From: Hemileia vastatrix
Lineage: Eukaryota > Basidiomycota > Pucciniomycetes > Pucciniales > Zaghouaniaceae
Assembly (NCBI GenBank): GCA_030280995.1
Contig: JASXTE010000013.1
Span: 14,349,501 to 14,413,500 of the forward strand
DNA length: 64,000 nucleotides
Reading direction: 5' to 3'
The translations under genes were made by a program, and so were the position numbers. The notes beneath the pieces were generated by a model. The model did no database searches. It was not told the DNA's origin and saw nothing but the letters and a program-made list of their open reading frames with translations. Numbering within the stretch: the first letter of the stretch is position 1; each line of letters opens with the position of its first letter. Below are positions 37,701 through 48,560 of this stretch, in pieces.

Positions 37701-40700
37701 GAGAGTAGGCATACAGCAAATCTTCTTAAACTCAAAAGGGATTTCTTATAAACATTTCCACTGGAATTTGATCTTTCTGTGTCATTTATATTTACCATTT
37801 GATTAATTTTTTGTCATCATTATATTGTTAACGTTATTACTATAGTAATAACTTGTGTGAAAAATGCATACCAGGTGGTGTTTTACCTTTAATCATATAT
37901 TATTAAATAAAGGTATAAGAGTATGAAAATTATTTATTTTAAAAATTAAAAATTGATATCCAAAGCAATATGAGCAATAAAAAAGTAAAATAAAAGGGAT
38001 AAAATAAGAAAAAAAATCTAAGGAAAATTCCCACTATCAATAACAAGTAGAGGTGTTAGATCAAATGTGCACCACCAGGGCTAAACTTGGACTATATTTT
38101 CTTTTTTGTTAAACCAAAGAAAGTGTCCTGATGAGTTTTGAAAATTCATCAGGAGGACATTTTGGCAATATAAAACTACTTATTGTGCAATGATTGAGCA
38201 AAATGTCATTTTCATTTCCATAGAGTAAATGTATCCCATCTGACTGCATGCAACCAAAAGTGTCCAGCACAAATTCGGCCGAACTTATGCTGGACACTTT
38301 TATTATGGTGAGTATCTAGGGTGCAGGTCTTCTTCAGTTCATCAGGTATTCCTTATAAACAAATCCACTTGTATATGATCTTTCTGTGTCATTCATATTT
38401 ATCATTTGATTCATTGTTTTTCACCATTATAATATTACTGTTATTAGTATTGAAAAAATTTGTAAGCCAAATGCATACTGGGAGATGCTACATCTTTCAT
38501 AATCTTATTAAATAAAAGTAAAAAAAATATGAAAATTATTAGTTTTACAATAAATAAATTGATATTTGAAAGCAAAAACAGGAATAAAAAAGTAAAATAA
38601 AAGTGATTAAATATGAAATAAAACATTCAAATAAAATTTCTGCCATCAAAGATAATTTGAGTTTTCAGACTAAATTTGCACCACTAGTTCTAGATTTGGA
38701 ATATTTTTTCTTTTTTTTAAAATTAATAAAAGTGTCCACCTGATGTTTTCCAAAAAATTAGGAGGATAGTATAGCAGTATAAAGCTACTTCTTGTGCAAT
38801 GATTGAGCAAAAATACATTTTAACTTCCATTGAGTAAATTTATCCCATCTGACTGCATGCAACCAAAAGTGTCCAGCACAAGCTCAGCTGAAATTGTGCT
38901 GGACACTTTTATGATGGAGAGTAGCTAGGGTGCAAGTCTTCTTCAGTTAATCTTATATTCATTTTAAAAATGTCTATTGGTATTTGATCTTTTGGTGTCA
39001 TCCATATTTATTATTTGATTATTTTTTAGTCACCATTATATTATTAATGTTTTTAGTATAGAAAAAAAATGTGTAATGAATGTACACTGGATGATTTTAC
39101 AACTTTAATAATATAATATAATAAATATAAAAAAATGTGAAAGTTATCAGTTTTGCCAAAATAAAATTGATATTTAAAAGCTAAAGGATAAATAAAAGGG
39201 TAAGATTAAAATTAAAGAGATCAAACATGAAATAAAGATATTAAGTATAATTTCTGCTATCATGAGCCAGTAGAGGCTTCAGAAAAAATGGGCACCATCA
39301 TAGATTAACATGGATCAAATTTACTTTTTACCAAAGGAAAAAATTGTCTACCTTAGGTTTGGACAAACTTCCAGGAGACAATTTGTCTATGTAAAACTAC
39401 TTTCAGTGCAATGATGGAGTGATAATTCAGTCTCATTTCCATAAAAAGAATTGATTGCGTCTGAAGGCATGCAACCAAAAGTGTCCATCACAAGTTTGGC
39501 CAAACTTGTTCTGGACACTTTTATCAATTAGGAATAAAAAATTAAGTTAAAGGGATCAAATATGAAAAAAGAAATCCAAGTAATATTCCTACTATCAAAG
39601 GCCAGTAGAGGTGTTGAAGCGAATGAGAGCCATCAGTGATAAATTGTACTAAATTGACTTTTTTTCAAAGATAAAAAATAGTGCACCTGTGTTTTGGATG
39701 AAATCTAGGTAGAAAATTTGGCTATGTAAAACTACTTCTAGTGAAGTTTTTTATCCAAAAAATTTTTTCATTGCCATAGCGAGAATGGATCTCATATGAC
39801 TGCAACTGACCAAAAGTGTCCAGCACTAGTCCGGCCGAACTGGTGCTGGACACTTTTTTGATGGTGAGTATCTAGGGTGCAGCTCTTCTTCAGTGCAACT
39901 GGTATTTTTTTAAAACATATCCACTGGTATTTGATCTTTCTGTTTTATTAATATTTTATCATTTGATCAATTTTTTGTTACCAGTATATTATTATTTTTA
40001 TTAGTATAGCAAAAAAACATGTGCCAAATGCTTACAGGGTGATGTTAAACCTTTAATAATTCTATTAAATACAGGTAAAAAATTATGAAAATGATTTGTT
40101 TTACATAAAATTAATTGATATCTAAAAGAAAAAAAAGGGATAAAAAGAAATAGGTTGAATAATAGGGATTTTATATGAAATTCAAAATTCAAGCTAAATG
40201 CCTACTTTCAAGGCTCAGAAGAGGTGTTGGATAAAATGGGCATCATCAGAAATAAAATTTTACTTAATTTGATTTTTTGAAAAACTAAATGAAGTTTTCA
40301 ACTGATTTTTTTCTAATATTTAGTTGGACACTTTATCTATATCAAATTACTTCTAGTACCATGATTGACCAAATTAAATCCTCATTTCCATATGCAGAAT
40401 TGATCCCATATGGATGGACCAGGCCAAAGGTGTCAACCACAAGTTTGAGAATTCTTCTGGTGGACACTTTTATGATGGACAGTAGTAGGGTGCAAGTCTT
40501 CTTTAGTTAATCTAGTATTCCTCATAAACATTTCCAACTTATTTTTGGCCAAAAATCAGGTGGAAAGTTTTTCCATATAAAATTACTTCTAATGCCATGA
40601 TTGACTAAAAATTGATTCTCATTGCCATATAGAGAGTTGATCCCATATGACTGGATCTGGCAAAAGTGTCACCACAATTTTTGATAAACTTAAGTTTGAA

Positions 40701-42316
40701 AATTCTATGATGGAAAGTAATTTCAAGTCTTCTTCATTTCATCAAGTAATCCTCATAAAAATTTCCACCTGTATTTTGGCCAAACTTCAGGTGGACACTT
40801 TGGCCATATTAAATTGATTCTAGTTCCATGTTGATAAAAAACTGATACTTATTGCCATATATAGATATTAAACCCATCAGACTGTGCCTTTCCAAAAGTG
40901 TCTACCTGAATTATGGCTAAACCTCAGTTGGACACTTTTATGATGCAGAGTAGCTAGGGCAAAAGTATTCTTCAGTTAATTTGGTATTCATAATAAATTT
41001 ATCCTCCTGAAGTTTATCCTAACTTGAGGTGGACAATTTCGGAAAGCACCAGTTAGTCACTATCCATCAAGAAAGTGTTCACCAAAATTTTGACTAAACT
41101 TGTGGTGGACCACTTTGATCAGCCACAGTCAGATGTGATCAACTCTTTAGATGGGAATGAGGATGATGTTTTGGTCAATCATGGAAATAGAAGTAGTGTG
41201 ATGTGGCCAAATTACCCCCCTGAAGGTCAGACAAACCTCAGAAGGACACTTTTTAGCAGGTGGTAACTGAGAAAAATCCATTTATCAGAAGGAAAATCTT
41301 TTATTGGATAGATGCCAAAGTTTCATACTTGTGTATTATGGTCAGTATTAATTTTGAAAGAGTCTGTCCAAGCAATTTCATTGCCCATCATGACTCATTT
41401 TGTTTTAAATGTTTCAAACTGCGTGATACAGTATTAAGGTGTCACATAGTATAATTAAGTTCTATTATGTGCCCTCCTATGATGCCTAAATTTATAATTT
41501 AATATCTTACATAATAATTTTTATATATAAATTCATCAATATTTTTTTTTATTATCAAATTTAATAGAGCAAGTATCCTGAATTATTATATATGCATAAG
41601 CTTAGGTTAGATCAATTTGTGCTCAATTTGCTCTCATCAGAGGACCAAAATCAAGTTCTGGAGGATCAACTTGTGCATAATTTGGAATCAGTTGATATTC
41701 TGTCTATAATCAATCTGAGAATAAATGTAAATCTAACTCTAATTTACTTATGTTTATAAAGTATTCATAAACCTGGCATAATTAAGGGACACTCTAAATT
41801 TCAAGAGAGGGGATTGCTAGCAATTCACCCCTAGATTTCCCGTGGTGATTATTCTATTTCTTCAACAAAAATAATTACTGATCCAATTCTTCTTGTCTAT
41901 TTGGCACCCCTCCTCCTGAATCTATTATTGGAGTTGGCCAACCTCTTGAAACTTCTTTGACCCTGGATTATGGAGACATGAAGAAACACCTAAGCACTAT
42001 GTGTTCCAACATGCTAAAAGCCTTTTCCCTCCATGGACCTTTGAATGACTTTGAAAAATTCCTGAGAAAGCGCCTACTGGACAACCACTGGAAAATGTCT
42101 AGGATCATTAAACACACCCTCCAGCACTCCATTCCTACCTCTTCTTCTTCCTCCTCTGAACTTCCCTCTAATCCAATTCCTGATCATTACAATCCCTATC
42201 ATCTCTCCAGCAGGATGCACTTCAAAGAACACAGTGCTTCCCACAATCCCAACAAAAAACAAAAACGTCATCACTATCTGGACCAGCCTCCAGAAGCTTC
42301 ATCATCCAGAAAATGA
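31745..42316 (+). CDS. Z2: antisense accessory gene of element A, split by C2 in its intron
   Basis: Exon 1 31745-32831, donor GTAAGT at 32832; exon 2 probably 41934-42316 after the acceptor GGAG. Phases match and give 489 codons without a stop. C2 (32850-41847) lies entirely inside the intron, which would be about 100 bp without it. Residues about 20-62 hold CKQCIHMCRPC, 15 residues, then CDSCYSKKKRC: two CX2CX6C triads with the basic one second, like a Zn2Cys6 domain with its halves swapped. A long Ser/Pro/Asn-rich linker follows, then a conserved-looking helical tail (LDYGDMKKHL, FEKFLRKRL) and a basic C-terminus. Encoded opposite to gag-pol between pol and the 3' LTR. A nuclear DNA-binding or chromatin role is inference. 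The acceptor is not pyrimidine-rich, so the exon 2 start is less certain. Confidence 0.65.
32850..41847. mobile_element. C2: 9.0-kb non-autonomous CACTA-like element in the Z2 intron
   Basis: Left end CACCACGGGAAATCTGGGGG with ACTGCTAGCAGT inside; right end TGCTAGCAATTCACCCC then AGATTTCCCGTGGTG. The duplication ATT flanks it (32847-32849, 41848-41850). The first 1.3 kb is nearly identical to C1, followed by ten palindrome units. Its right part (about 41064-41818), absent from C1, includes an inverted unit fragment (about 41090-41180) and AT-rich DNA. No transposase is encoded. It is the innermost and probably youngest insertion in this nest. Confidence 0.87.
34140..41050 (+). repeat. C2 array of about 608-bp palindrome units
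   Basis: Palindrome starts: 34630, 35210, 35821, 36426, 37034, 37649, 38256, 38865, 39477 and 39812. Spacing is 605-615 bp except 580 (short deletion in unit 2) and 335 (a deletion at about 39524 that removes the rest of one unit and most of the next relative to C1). Individual units can be matched one to one with C1 units by private features, for example GGGGACCCCTAGG in the unit at about 37460 and at about 18060, so the arrays descend from one array and have not been homogenised since. Confidence 0.9.
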
Positions 42317-43118
42317 GCTCCTGCAAAAGATTAGAAACATAATAATAATATAAAACAAATAATAAAAATAATTTCAGAATTTTTTTTTTGTCTACTGATA
42401 TACTAAAATAAAAAATTAATAATTAAAATGAAATGAAATAACATAAATGAAATAAAATAAAATATAAAAAATAATACAAATGGTATCCCCCAGCAAATTG
42501 ATGAGCTGATCCCCTGATACCTTACCCACATCCAAGTGCACCTTGATGTGGATACACAATTAATTCTTTTAAATGGTTAACAGAAAACAAAATTCAAAAA
42601 ATTTAGAAATTCAGAAAATAATAAAAAATAATGAAACACAGAAACACATGAAATAAATAATAAATAAAAATAAAATAGCATTGCCCGGCCAATTGATGAG
42701 CCTTTCCCCACCAATTCTTGCCCACATCCAGGTGACCCTGATGTGGTAACACCCTATATTTTTGATTTTATAATTTTAAACAACCCCCATAAAAAAATTA
42801 AAAGAAAAAAAGAGAAAAAAGAAAATAATCTAAAATTGCTATCTAGCAAAAACATAACTGCAAAATAAAAGAAAGTCCAGCTCCATAGATGGCCCAATAA
42901 GAGAAAGTCCGGTCCATAGAAATGATCACTGGGTGGGCTCCCTCCAATAAGTAAAAATGATGGGAGACCACCAGTGATCCACCACCAATCTGAAAGAACC
43001 AAAGATAAAGAAGCCAGTCCCAAACCAGTTTAAAGTCATAGCGGACTTGAAACCTGAATAATAAACAACAGAACTAGAATTCAACTAGGAAAAACAAAAG
43101 ACTTGAGACAGACATTCT

Positions 43119-43160
43119 GGGGTAACTGTTCTACAGAGCAGCCAGCCCATCAGTTACCCC
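43119..43160 (+). other. Hairpin H2, copy 2 (element A)
   Basis: GGGGTAACTG and CAGTTACCCC around a loop containing AGAGCAGCCAGCCCAT. Compared with copy 1 the T-A pair in the stem has become C-G, so pairing is kept. Confidence 0.8.
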
Positions 43161-43380
43161 CACACTTGCCAAAATAAAATCTAGAATCCACCCCTGGGTA
43201 CCTTCTAACAAAAACACAACGTCCAACACAAAAAAACCAAAACCAATAAGAGTGAAGAGACCAGCACATGAAAACCAGAGAAAATTCCAGTTTAAAGTCA
43301 TAGAGGACTAAAACCTGTGAAAATAAACCAATACTAGGGTTCAACCAAATTAAGAAAAAAGGTTTGGAAACAGACAATCT

Positions 43381-43421
43381 GGGGTAACTGTTGATAGAGC
43401 AGCCAGCCCATCAGTCACCCC
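43381..43421 (+). other. Hairpin H2, copy 3 (element A)
   Basis: GGGGTAACTG with CAGTCACCCC; one stem pair is weakened, and the loop again contains AGAGCAGCCAGCCCAT. The same gap of non-coding sequence holds copies 2 and 3. Confidence 0.75.
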
Positions 43422-43561
43422 TACACTTGCCAAGATCAATTCTAGAAGCCCCACCCATGGGTACCTTCTAACAAAAAGTTTCCACACAAAAGTTGCTCTG
43501 CAACACCACAAAAATTCCAAAACAAAAAAAGAACGTTCCATAGTTTATCCTCATTGCGGAG

Positions 43562-44815
43562 TCAATCTTCTTCATGCCTAGTGCCTCTGGGATAAAACCT
43601 CTTCACTTGGTCTGCAGCCACCCTCTTTTTCAAGACTGCACCATCCAACTCTTCCAAAACATTAGAACCTCCAGACGCCTGAGATATGACTCTGTAAGGT
43701 CCATTCCATCTGTCAGCAAACATTTTCCCCTACTGACTCTCCAAACTTCTATTATACACCAAAACCAAACAACCAGTTTTCAAGGGATTCCTGAGTCTAT
43801 GAGCCAACTTCTTGTCCCAGTACCTGACTGATTGATTCCTAATCTTCATCATTCTAGAGTATGCCTTCTCCTAAAATTCCTCTCTACATTCCAACTGTTG
43901 CATCCTGGCACAGAGCAAATCTTCTGTTGAGTGCACGTCATCCCAATCAATTCCAAGATAAGAGACAGCTTCCAAGTCCACTGGTAGAACGGCTTTTTGA
44001 CCAAACATTAACTCATAAGGAGAATAGCCAGTTGTCCTCTTCACAGTTACCCTATCAGCAAATAACAGCAAGGGTAAATAATGCCTCCAATTTTCAGCAC
44101 TATCTCCGCACATCTTCACCAAAGCATTCTTGATAACTTGATGGCCTCTTTCAACCATGCCTTCAGCTTCAGGATAATACGGTGTAGCCACTCTAACTTT
44201 AGAACCAACACTAGCCACAGCTTCTTTAAATTTGGCACCAAACTCTGGCCCACCATCAACAGTGACCAACTTCATCAACCCATACCTATAAATCCACTCC
44301 TTCTTCAAAAACTCTGCCACATTCTTGGCAGTCAAATTAACCAGAGGCACTGCCTCAACCCAACCAGACAAATCATCCCTAGCAACAATCAAGTATTTAT
44401 ACCTGCCCTCTTTAATATGGACAGCATCCAGACTGACCCTTCCAAAAACAGTTGATTCACCAGTAGCAAGGCCCACTTCTTTAGGTTTCAAGTGACTTCT
44501 TCTTTGACATTCTTCACAAGATTGAACCCAACCCTGCACAGCCAACTTCATACCTGGCCACCAAAATCTGTCTGCTACTCTTCTATAAGTCTCCCCAAAG
44601 CCTCTATGACCAAGGTCTTCATGCAAATACTTCAAAACCAATTCTTGACCCTTCTTCTGAGTCACCACCACTTGAGGATTTTGATGTCTCCTCCTCATCA
44701 ACCGCCTTCCTGACACATAAAATCCAGGACTCTTTTTCTTGATTGCCAACCAAGTATCATCATCACAACTATCTGGCCTCTCCAAGGTCAACAGATATTC
44801 CACCAAACCAAAAAA
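43562..44815 (-). pseudogene. Element A integrase, broken
   Basis: Integrase at the end of pol. The open part (44806-43871) has an N-terminal HHCC-type zinc domain (HEDLGH, then CEEC), the core acidic residues (LDAVHI, TVDGGPEF, and Glu in GMVERGH), and FGQKAVLP-like core-end motifs. The frame continues through two TAG stops to a C-terminal RWNGPYRVI motif and ends at 43562. A shift at a T8 run (about 44808-44816, minus strand) separates it from the RNase H frame. No chromodomain is seen, unlike elements B and D. Confidence 0.9.
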
Positions 44816-45700
44816 AACCCAGACTGACCCCAGGTCTCATCTTCAAAATCCAACAAAACAACATCCAAGGGTACAACTCTGTCATCAAAATCACCAGTGT
44901 GAACATGAGCCAATTGAGCAGCCCAACCAGGACACCAATCCTTAAATTTTGGCACGTCCTTCTCTTTCCACTGAACCTTGTGAGAATCCAGTTCACTAAC
45001 AAAAACACCCTTTTTCAATTTTGAGCTGTCCCAAACAACAAATCCATCTTCATCAACAAAAACATCCTGATCACCAGAATCAAGATCAGATCCAGCCAGT
45101 TTATCCTCTTGGAAGAGGTCAGAACAATCGTCCAGTTTAGCCTCATGGGGGAGGAGAGAAAAATCCTCAGCACCCTTTGTGCTGGCCCTAACCACTGGAA
45201 CATCTTTGTCAAACTCTTCAGAATCAGAATCCTCATCTGTAGGTGGCCTCCTTGATAATCCATCAGGCATAGTAAAAGTTTTACCTGGTTTGTGTACCAG
45301 GTCAAAAGAAAAATGTTGAATAAATGCCACCCACCTAGTCATTGGAGCATTTGGAAGACTAGGTGTATTGATCATCTGAACCAAAGACTTTGCATCCACC
45401 TGCAGCTCAAAATGCTGCCCCCACAAAACCGTCTGTAGCTTCTTTAAAATTTTAGCTATGCCACACAATTCCAACTTAGGTTGAGAATACCTAGATTCTA
45501 CCTCATTAAACACCACAGACTCATATCTTACTGGCCTGACCCTCCCAGTCTTATCCTCCTGAGACAAAACAGCACCAGCAGCAATATAGCTTGAGTCCAC
45601 TTCCAGATAAATTTTTCCAGCACCAACACCATAATCCAACTTGTGAAGAACAATATCCTCACCGACAACCTTTTTCAACTTCTGAAAAGCCTCTTCACAC
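44788..45700 (-). pseudogene. Element A RNase H and linker
   Basis: Continues the RT frame after a single TAA at 45701-45703. RNase H motifs: DSSYIAAGAVLSQ, then PKLELCGIAK and DAKSLVQ, followed by the connection to integrase (HKPGKTFTMPDGLSR). The linker is acidic and includes LPHEAKLDD and FQEDKLAG, both encoded across 22-nt modules at 45133 and 45097. It ends in a frameshift at the T8 homopolymer before integrase. Confidence 0.88.
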
Positions 45701-47202
45701 TCTTAAGTCCATTCCCAATCTGCATCTTTTCTGGTCAACCTCCTTAAAGGTGAAGCCAACAAAGAAAAATCCTTAATAAAAATCCTGACATATACACATA
45801 CACCCAAAAATCCCCTGACTTCAGTAGTATTTTTAGGCCTTGGCCATGACTGGATTTTATTGATCTTCTTCTTCGCAATAATCCTTCCCTCTTTACATAC
45901 TACATGACCCAGAATTTCCAAAGCAGGAACACAACAACAGAATTTTGACCCTGAAATGGTCAAACCAGCCTCTTCAATCCTGAACAACACTCTCTCTAGA
46001 GTTATTGCATATTCCCACACAAACCTTCTTATGCCAGGGTTCTCTGCTAACACCTCATTACCATAATCAGTGGATGGTCCTTTAATTCCACAATCATCAA
46101 TAAAAATACCAGCATGAGTAGGAACCTCATCCTGAAAAATCCAAGCCATCTGTGCTTGATAAACTGCCACTGAATTAGTTGCTCCTTGAGGCAACCTAGT
46201 GAGCTGAAATCTTCCCAAAGGAGTCTCAAAAGTTGTGAGAGGCCTTGAATCCGTATGGAGTTCCCTCTCATTATAACCACCCATAATATCACCCAAACCA
46301 TAACACACCCTTCCAGCGAAAGCTTCAACAAAATCCTCTGCACTTGGTGGCATATCAGCGTCCTTGATAGTGACTCTATTCAAGGCTCTAAGATCATGAA
46401 CCACCCTCAACTTTCCATTCTGCTTCTTTACACAGAACACTGGACTTGAGTAACTGGATGTTGATTGTTCATATAACCCAGTCCTGACTCTTTCCCTAAC
46501 AATCTCTACAAAATCCTCTCTAATAGTGGCTGGAATTGGAATAGGTTTGATTCGCCAAGGTTCATGACAAACCACAGGAATAAAGTAAGGTTCCCCATAA
46601 GAGTGCTTCAATACACCCCTTTCCTCCTCAACAAACGCCACAGCCTTTTCCCTTAGCACAATAACGTGCAACAACAACTTCTTTTCTTCTTCAGACAACC
46701 ACCCATCAGGACCAAAATTAACAACTTTCAATCTTTCCACAGTCACCCTAGCCGTCTCTACAAATTCTGGAGGATTATTCACCAAAGGAGTACAGTACAG
46801 ATCTCTCGACAAAGGAGGTCTCTTCAAAGGCGGATTCAAGCCCACAGGCATAGGCTCATTGACAGGCCTAATCTGCTGCGCTACCTTTTTATACTTTGCC
46901 GCTCCACCTTCAACTTGAGGGATCTTCAGGAATTCTTCACCACCAGACCTGGAACAAAAATCAAGGGTTTCCACACTGCTCACATGTGTGGCCAAGGTAA
47001 TGTTTTTGAAAGGTGTAGAAGAAACCCTAGTGGTGCACAATTGGGAGGACTTACTTTTACACCCCAATCTCACCACTCCAAAACTTTTCCACAATTCCAC
47101 ATCTTCATCCTCACTTCCAACTTCCAAATCTTCAAATCTTGATTCATCTTCTGAATCACATCTTCTAAAATTGTGCAGTTTATCCTCATGCTGGAGGTCC
47201 AA
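45701..47202 (-). pseudogene. Element A reverse transcriptase
   Basis: Gypsy-type RT: VHDLRALNRVT (finger/palm start), LGDIMGGYNE, RLPQGATNS and the catalytic FIDD (in place of the common YIDD), then LEILGHVV and the thumb FLGVCVYVRIFI. A nonsense codon (TAA at 45701-45703) truncates it just before RNase H in the same frame. Its N-terminal part repeats a segment found again at about 47430-47545 (KSKSSQLCT, SSTPFKNIT), a local direct duplication. Confidence 0.9.
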
Positions 47203-47780
47203 AAATCAATCTTGATGATCTTCTCTCTTCAAAATTTTCTGCAGTTTAACCTCATGCTGGAGGCCCAAAAATAGATCTTGACGATCTTCACAAAAATATT
47301 TTGTGTCTTCTTTATTCATTATCTTCAGATTTTTTTCTTGATTTTCTTGAATTATCTTGAAATTTTTATTTTCTTTTCTTGAGTTTTCTTCTGACCTACA
47401 AAAATAACCAGGGTTTTCCCCAACGCTCACAGGTGTGGCCCAGGTAATGTTTTTGAAAGGTGTAGAAGAAACCCTAGCGGTGCACAATTGGGAGGACTTA
47501 CTTTTAGACCCCAATCTCACCGCCCCAAAACTTTTCCGCATATCTTTCAATAAAGATATATAACCAATCTTCTTCTTTGAACTTGAATTAAAAATAATTA
47601 AGAATCTTGAGAGAGAACAGAGACTTGATAAAAAACTTGATGAATACTTGCAGAGAAGAGAAACATTAAAAAGAGAAAGTTGAAAATCCACCTGGTATAT
47701 CTCCAAGGGAGCTGACCTACTACAACCTGGGATTTCCTCATCTTGGGGAGAGGTTGTAGCACTAGGGTGATCAGCCCTTA
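47203..47780 (-). other. Element A protease-RT spacer with a duplicated segment and strong hairpin
   Basis: Between the protease stop codons and the RT frame. It holds an open frame (47706-47206) whose KSKSSQLCTARVSSTPFK segment duplicates the RT N-terminus (about 46985-47095 against 47430-47545). Next to the protease stops a stem CTACAACCT/AGGTTGTAG (47720-47759) encloses a smaller one. Whether this junction is crossed by readthrough, splicing or reinitiation, or is simply damaged, cannot be told. Confidence 0.6.
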
Positions 47781-48560
47781 TTACTCTAAAAAAGACAGAC
47801 TCTCAATAGAGCCTGAGCCGCACTCCAAAAAACCAGAGGCAGCACCCGCTTCCTTCCTTCTCCTGCAGCAGTCCATGCACTGGCACATTGAAGATAAACC
47901 AGGCCTGGTCTCCCAACCATCCTCTCCAGGGGATGATAACCTCATGTGAAGCCTCCTTTCGTCTTCACCAGTAAACTCCAAACTGATTCCCAAATAAAAT
48001 TGATATCCAATTCTTGCCTGAAAATCCATCAAGAATGGCCCACCCAAAACTGCTTTTACATTACCTTTAGAAATGTAAAAATGAACCTTCCCTGAGGCTC
48101 CCCCAACATCTAACTTCACAAACTCTGAAGTTCCAACCAATTCAGTTACATGGCCACCTATCCCTCTCAAATTCCCACCAATACCAGTTTTGATGGGGAG
48201 GCCCATATGAGTTGCCTCAAACAAAGAAATCAGGTTTATCTGAGAACCTGAATCCACCAATGCCCTTGCCTCCCTACCATTCAGAGTGACATTGACATAT
48301 CCCAGAGGATCAGAAAAATGAGTTTCCAACCCCTCACCAAACTTTTCAGCAGACTCACAAATGTATTCCACCTCCCCAGAAGACACCCTTCTTCTGGTCA
48401 ACAACTTTTTCTGTCTATCAGCCAACCCTGGACTGATAGCATACAATTCCCCATAAGATAGGGAAACCTGACCCTGATTCATCCTTTCCAGGACAGAGTC
48501 CATAACATTAACTTGACCAGACACTGGTCCTAGAAGATTCTTGAGGACCAGCACCACCAA
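47781..48560 (-). CDS. Element A aspartic protease, +1 frame relative to gag
   Basis: Retropepsin-type protease with active-site ALVDSGSQINL, then a flap-like stretch GGNLRGIGGHVTELVGTSEF and KAVLGGPFLMDF. The frame is open from 48647 but overlaps the gag end (48508); it lies +1 relative to gag, so expression would need a +1 shift in the overlap, as in Ty1/Ty3-type elements, or an indel has occurred. It ends in consecutive TAA codons before the spacer. Confidence 0.82.
   Translation of the reverse strand: MVVLVLKNLLGPVSGQVNVMDSVLERMNQGQVSLSYGELYAISPGLADRQKKLLTRRRVSSGEVEYICESAEKFGEGLETHFSDPLGYVNVTLNGREARALVDSGSQINLISLFEATHMGLPIKTGIGGNLRGIGGHVTELVGTSEFVKLDVGGASGKVHFYISKGNVKAVLGGPFLMDFQARIGYQFYLGISLEFTGEDERRLHMRLSSPGEDGWETRPGLSSMCQCMDCCRRRKEAGAASGFLECGSGSIESLSFLE

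Larger units (their letters stand above)
42317..43561. other. Element A spacer between Z2 and the end of pol, hairpin-rich
   Basis: Non-coding. 42330-42480 and 42560-42680 are A/T-rich. Two copies of a short hairpin (CCACATC...GATGTGG) lie at about 42528-42551 and 42721-42746. It also holds module copies at 43026 and 43288 and hairpin H2 copies at 43119 and 43381. Read from the pol side this is the 3' untranslated part of the genomic RNA. Confidence 0.7.

Noticed and set aside
45701..45703. Functional stop-codon readthrough between RT and RNase H of element A
   Set aside because: RT and RNase H are normally continuous and other stops and a homopolymer shift occur in the same pol, so a mutation is the simpler reading.
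46255..47215. Plus-strand open frames over the RT region of element A
   Set aside because: They lie opposite a clearly recognisable RT and show no motif; they are shadows.
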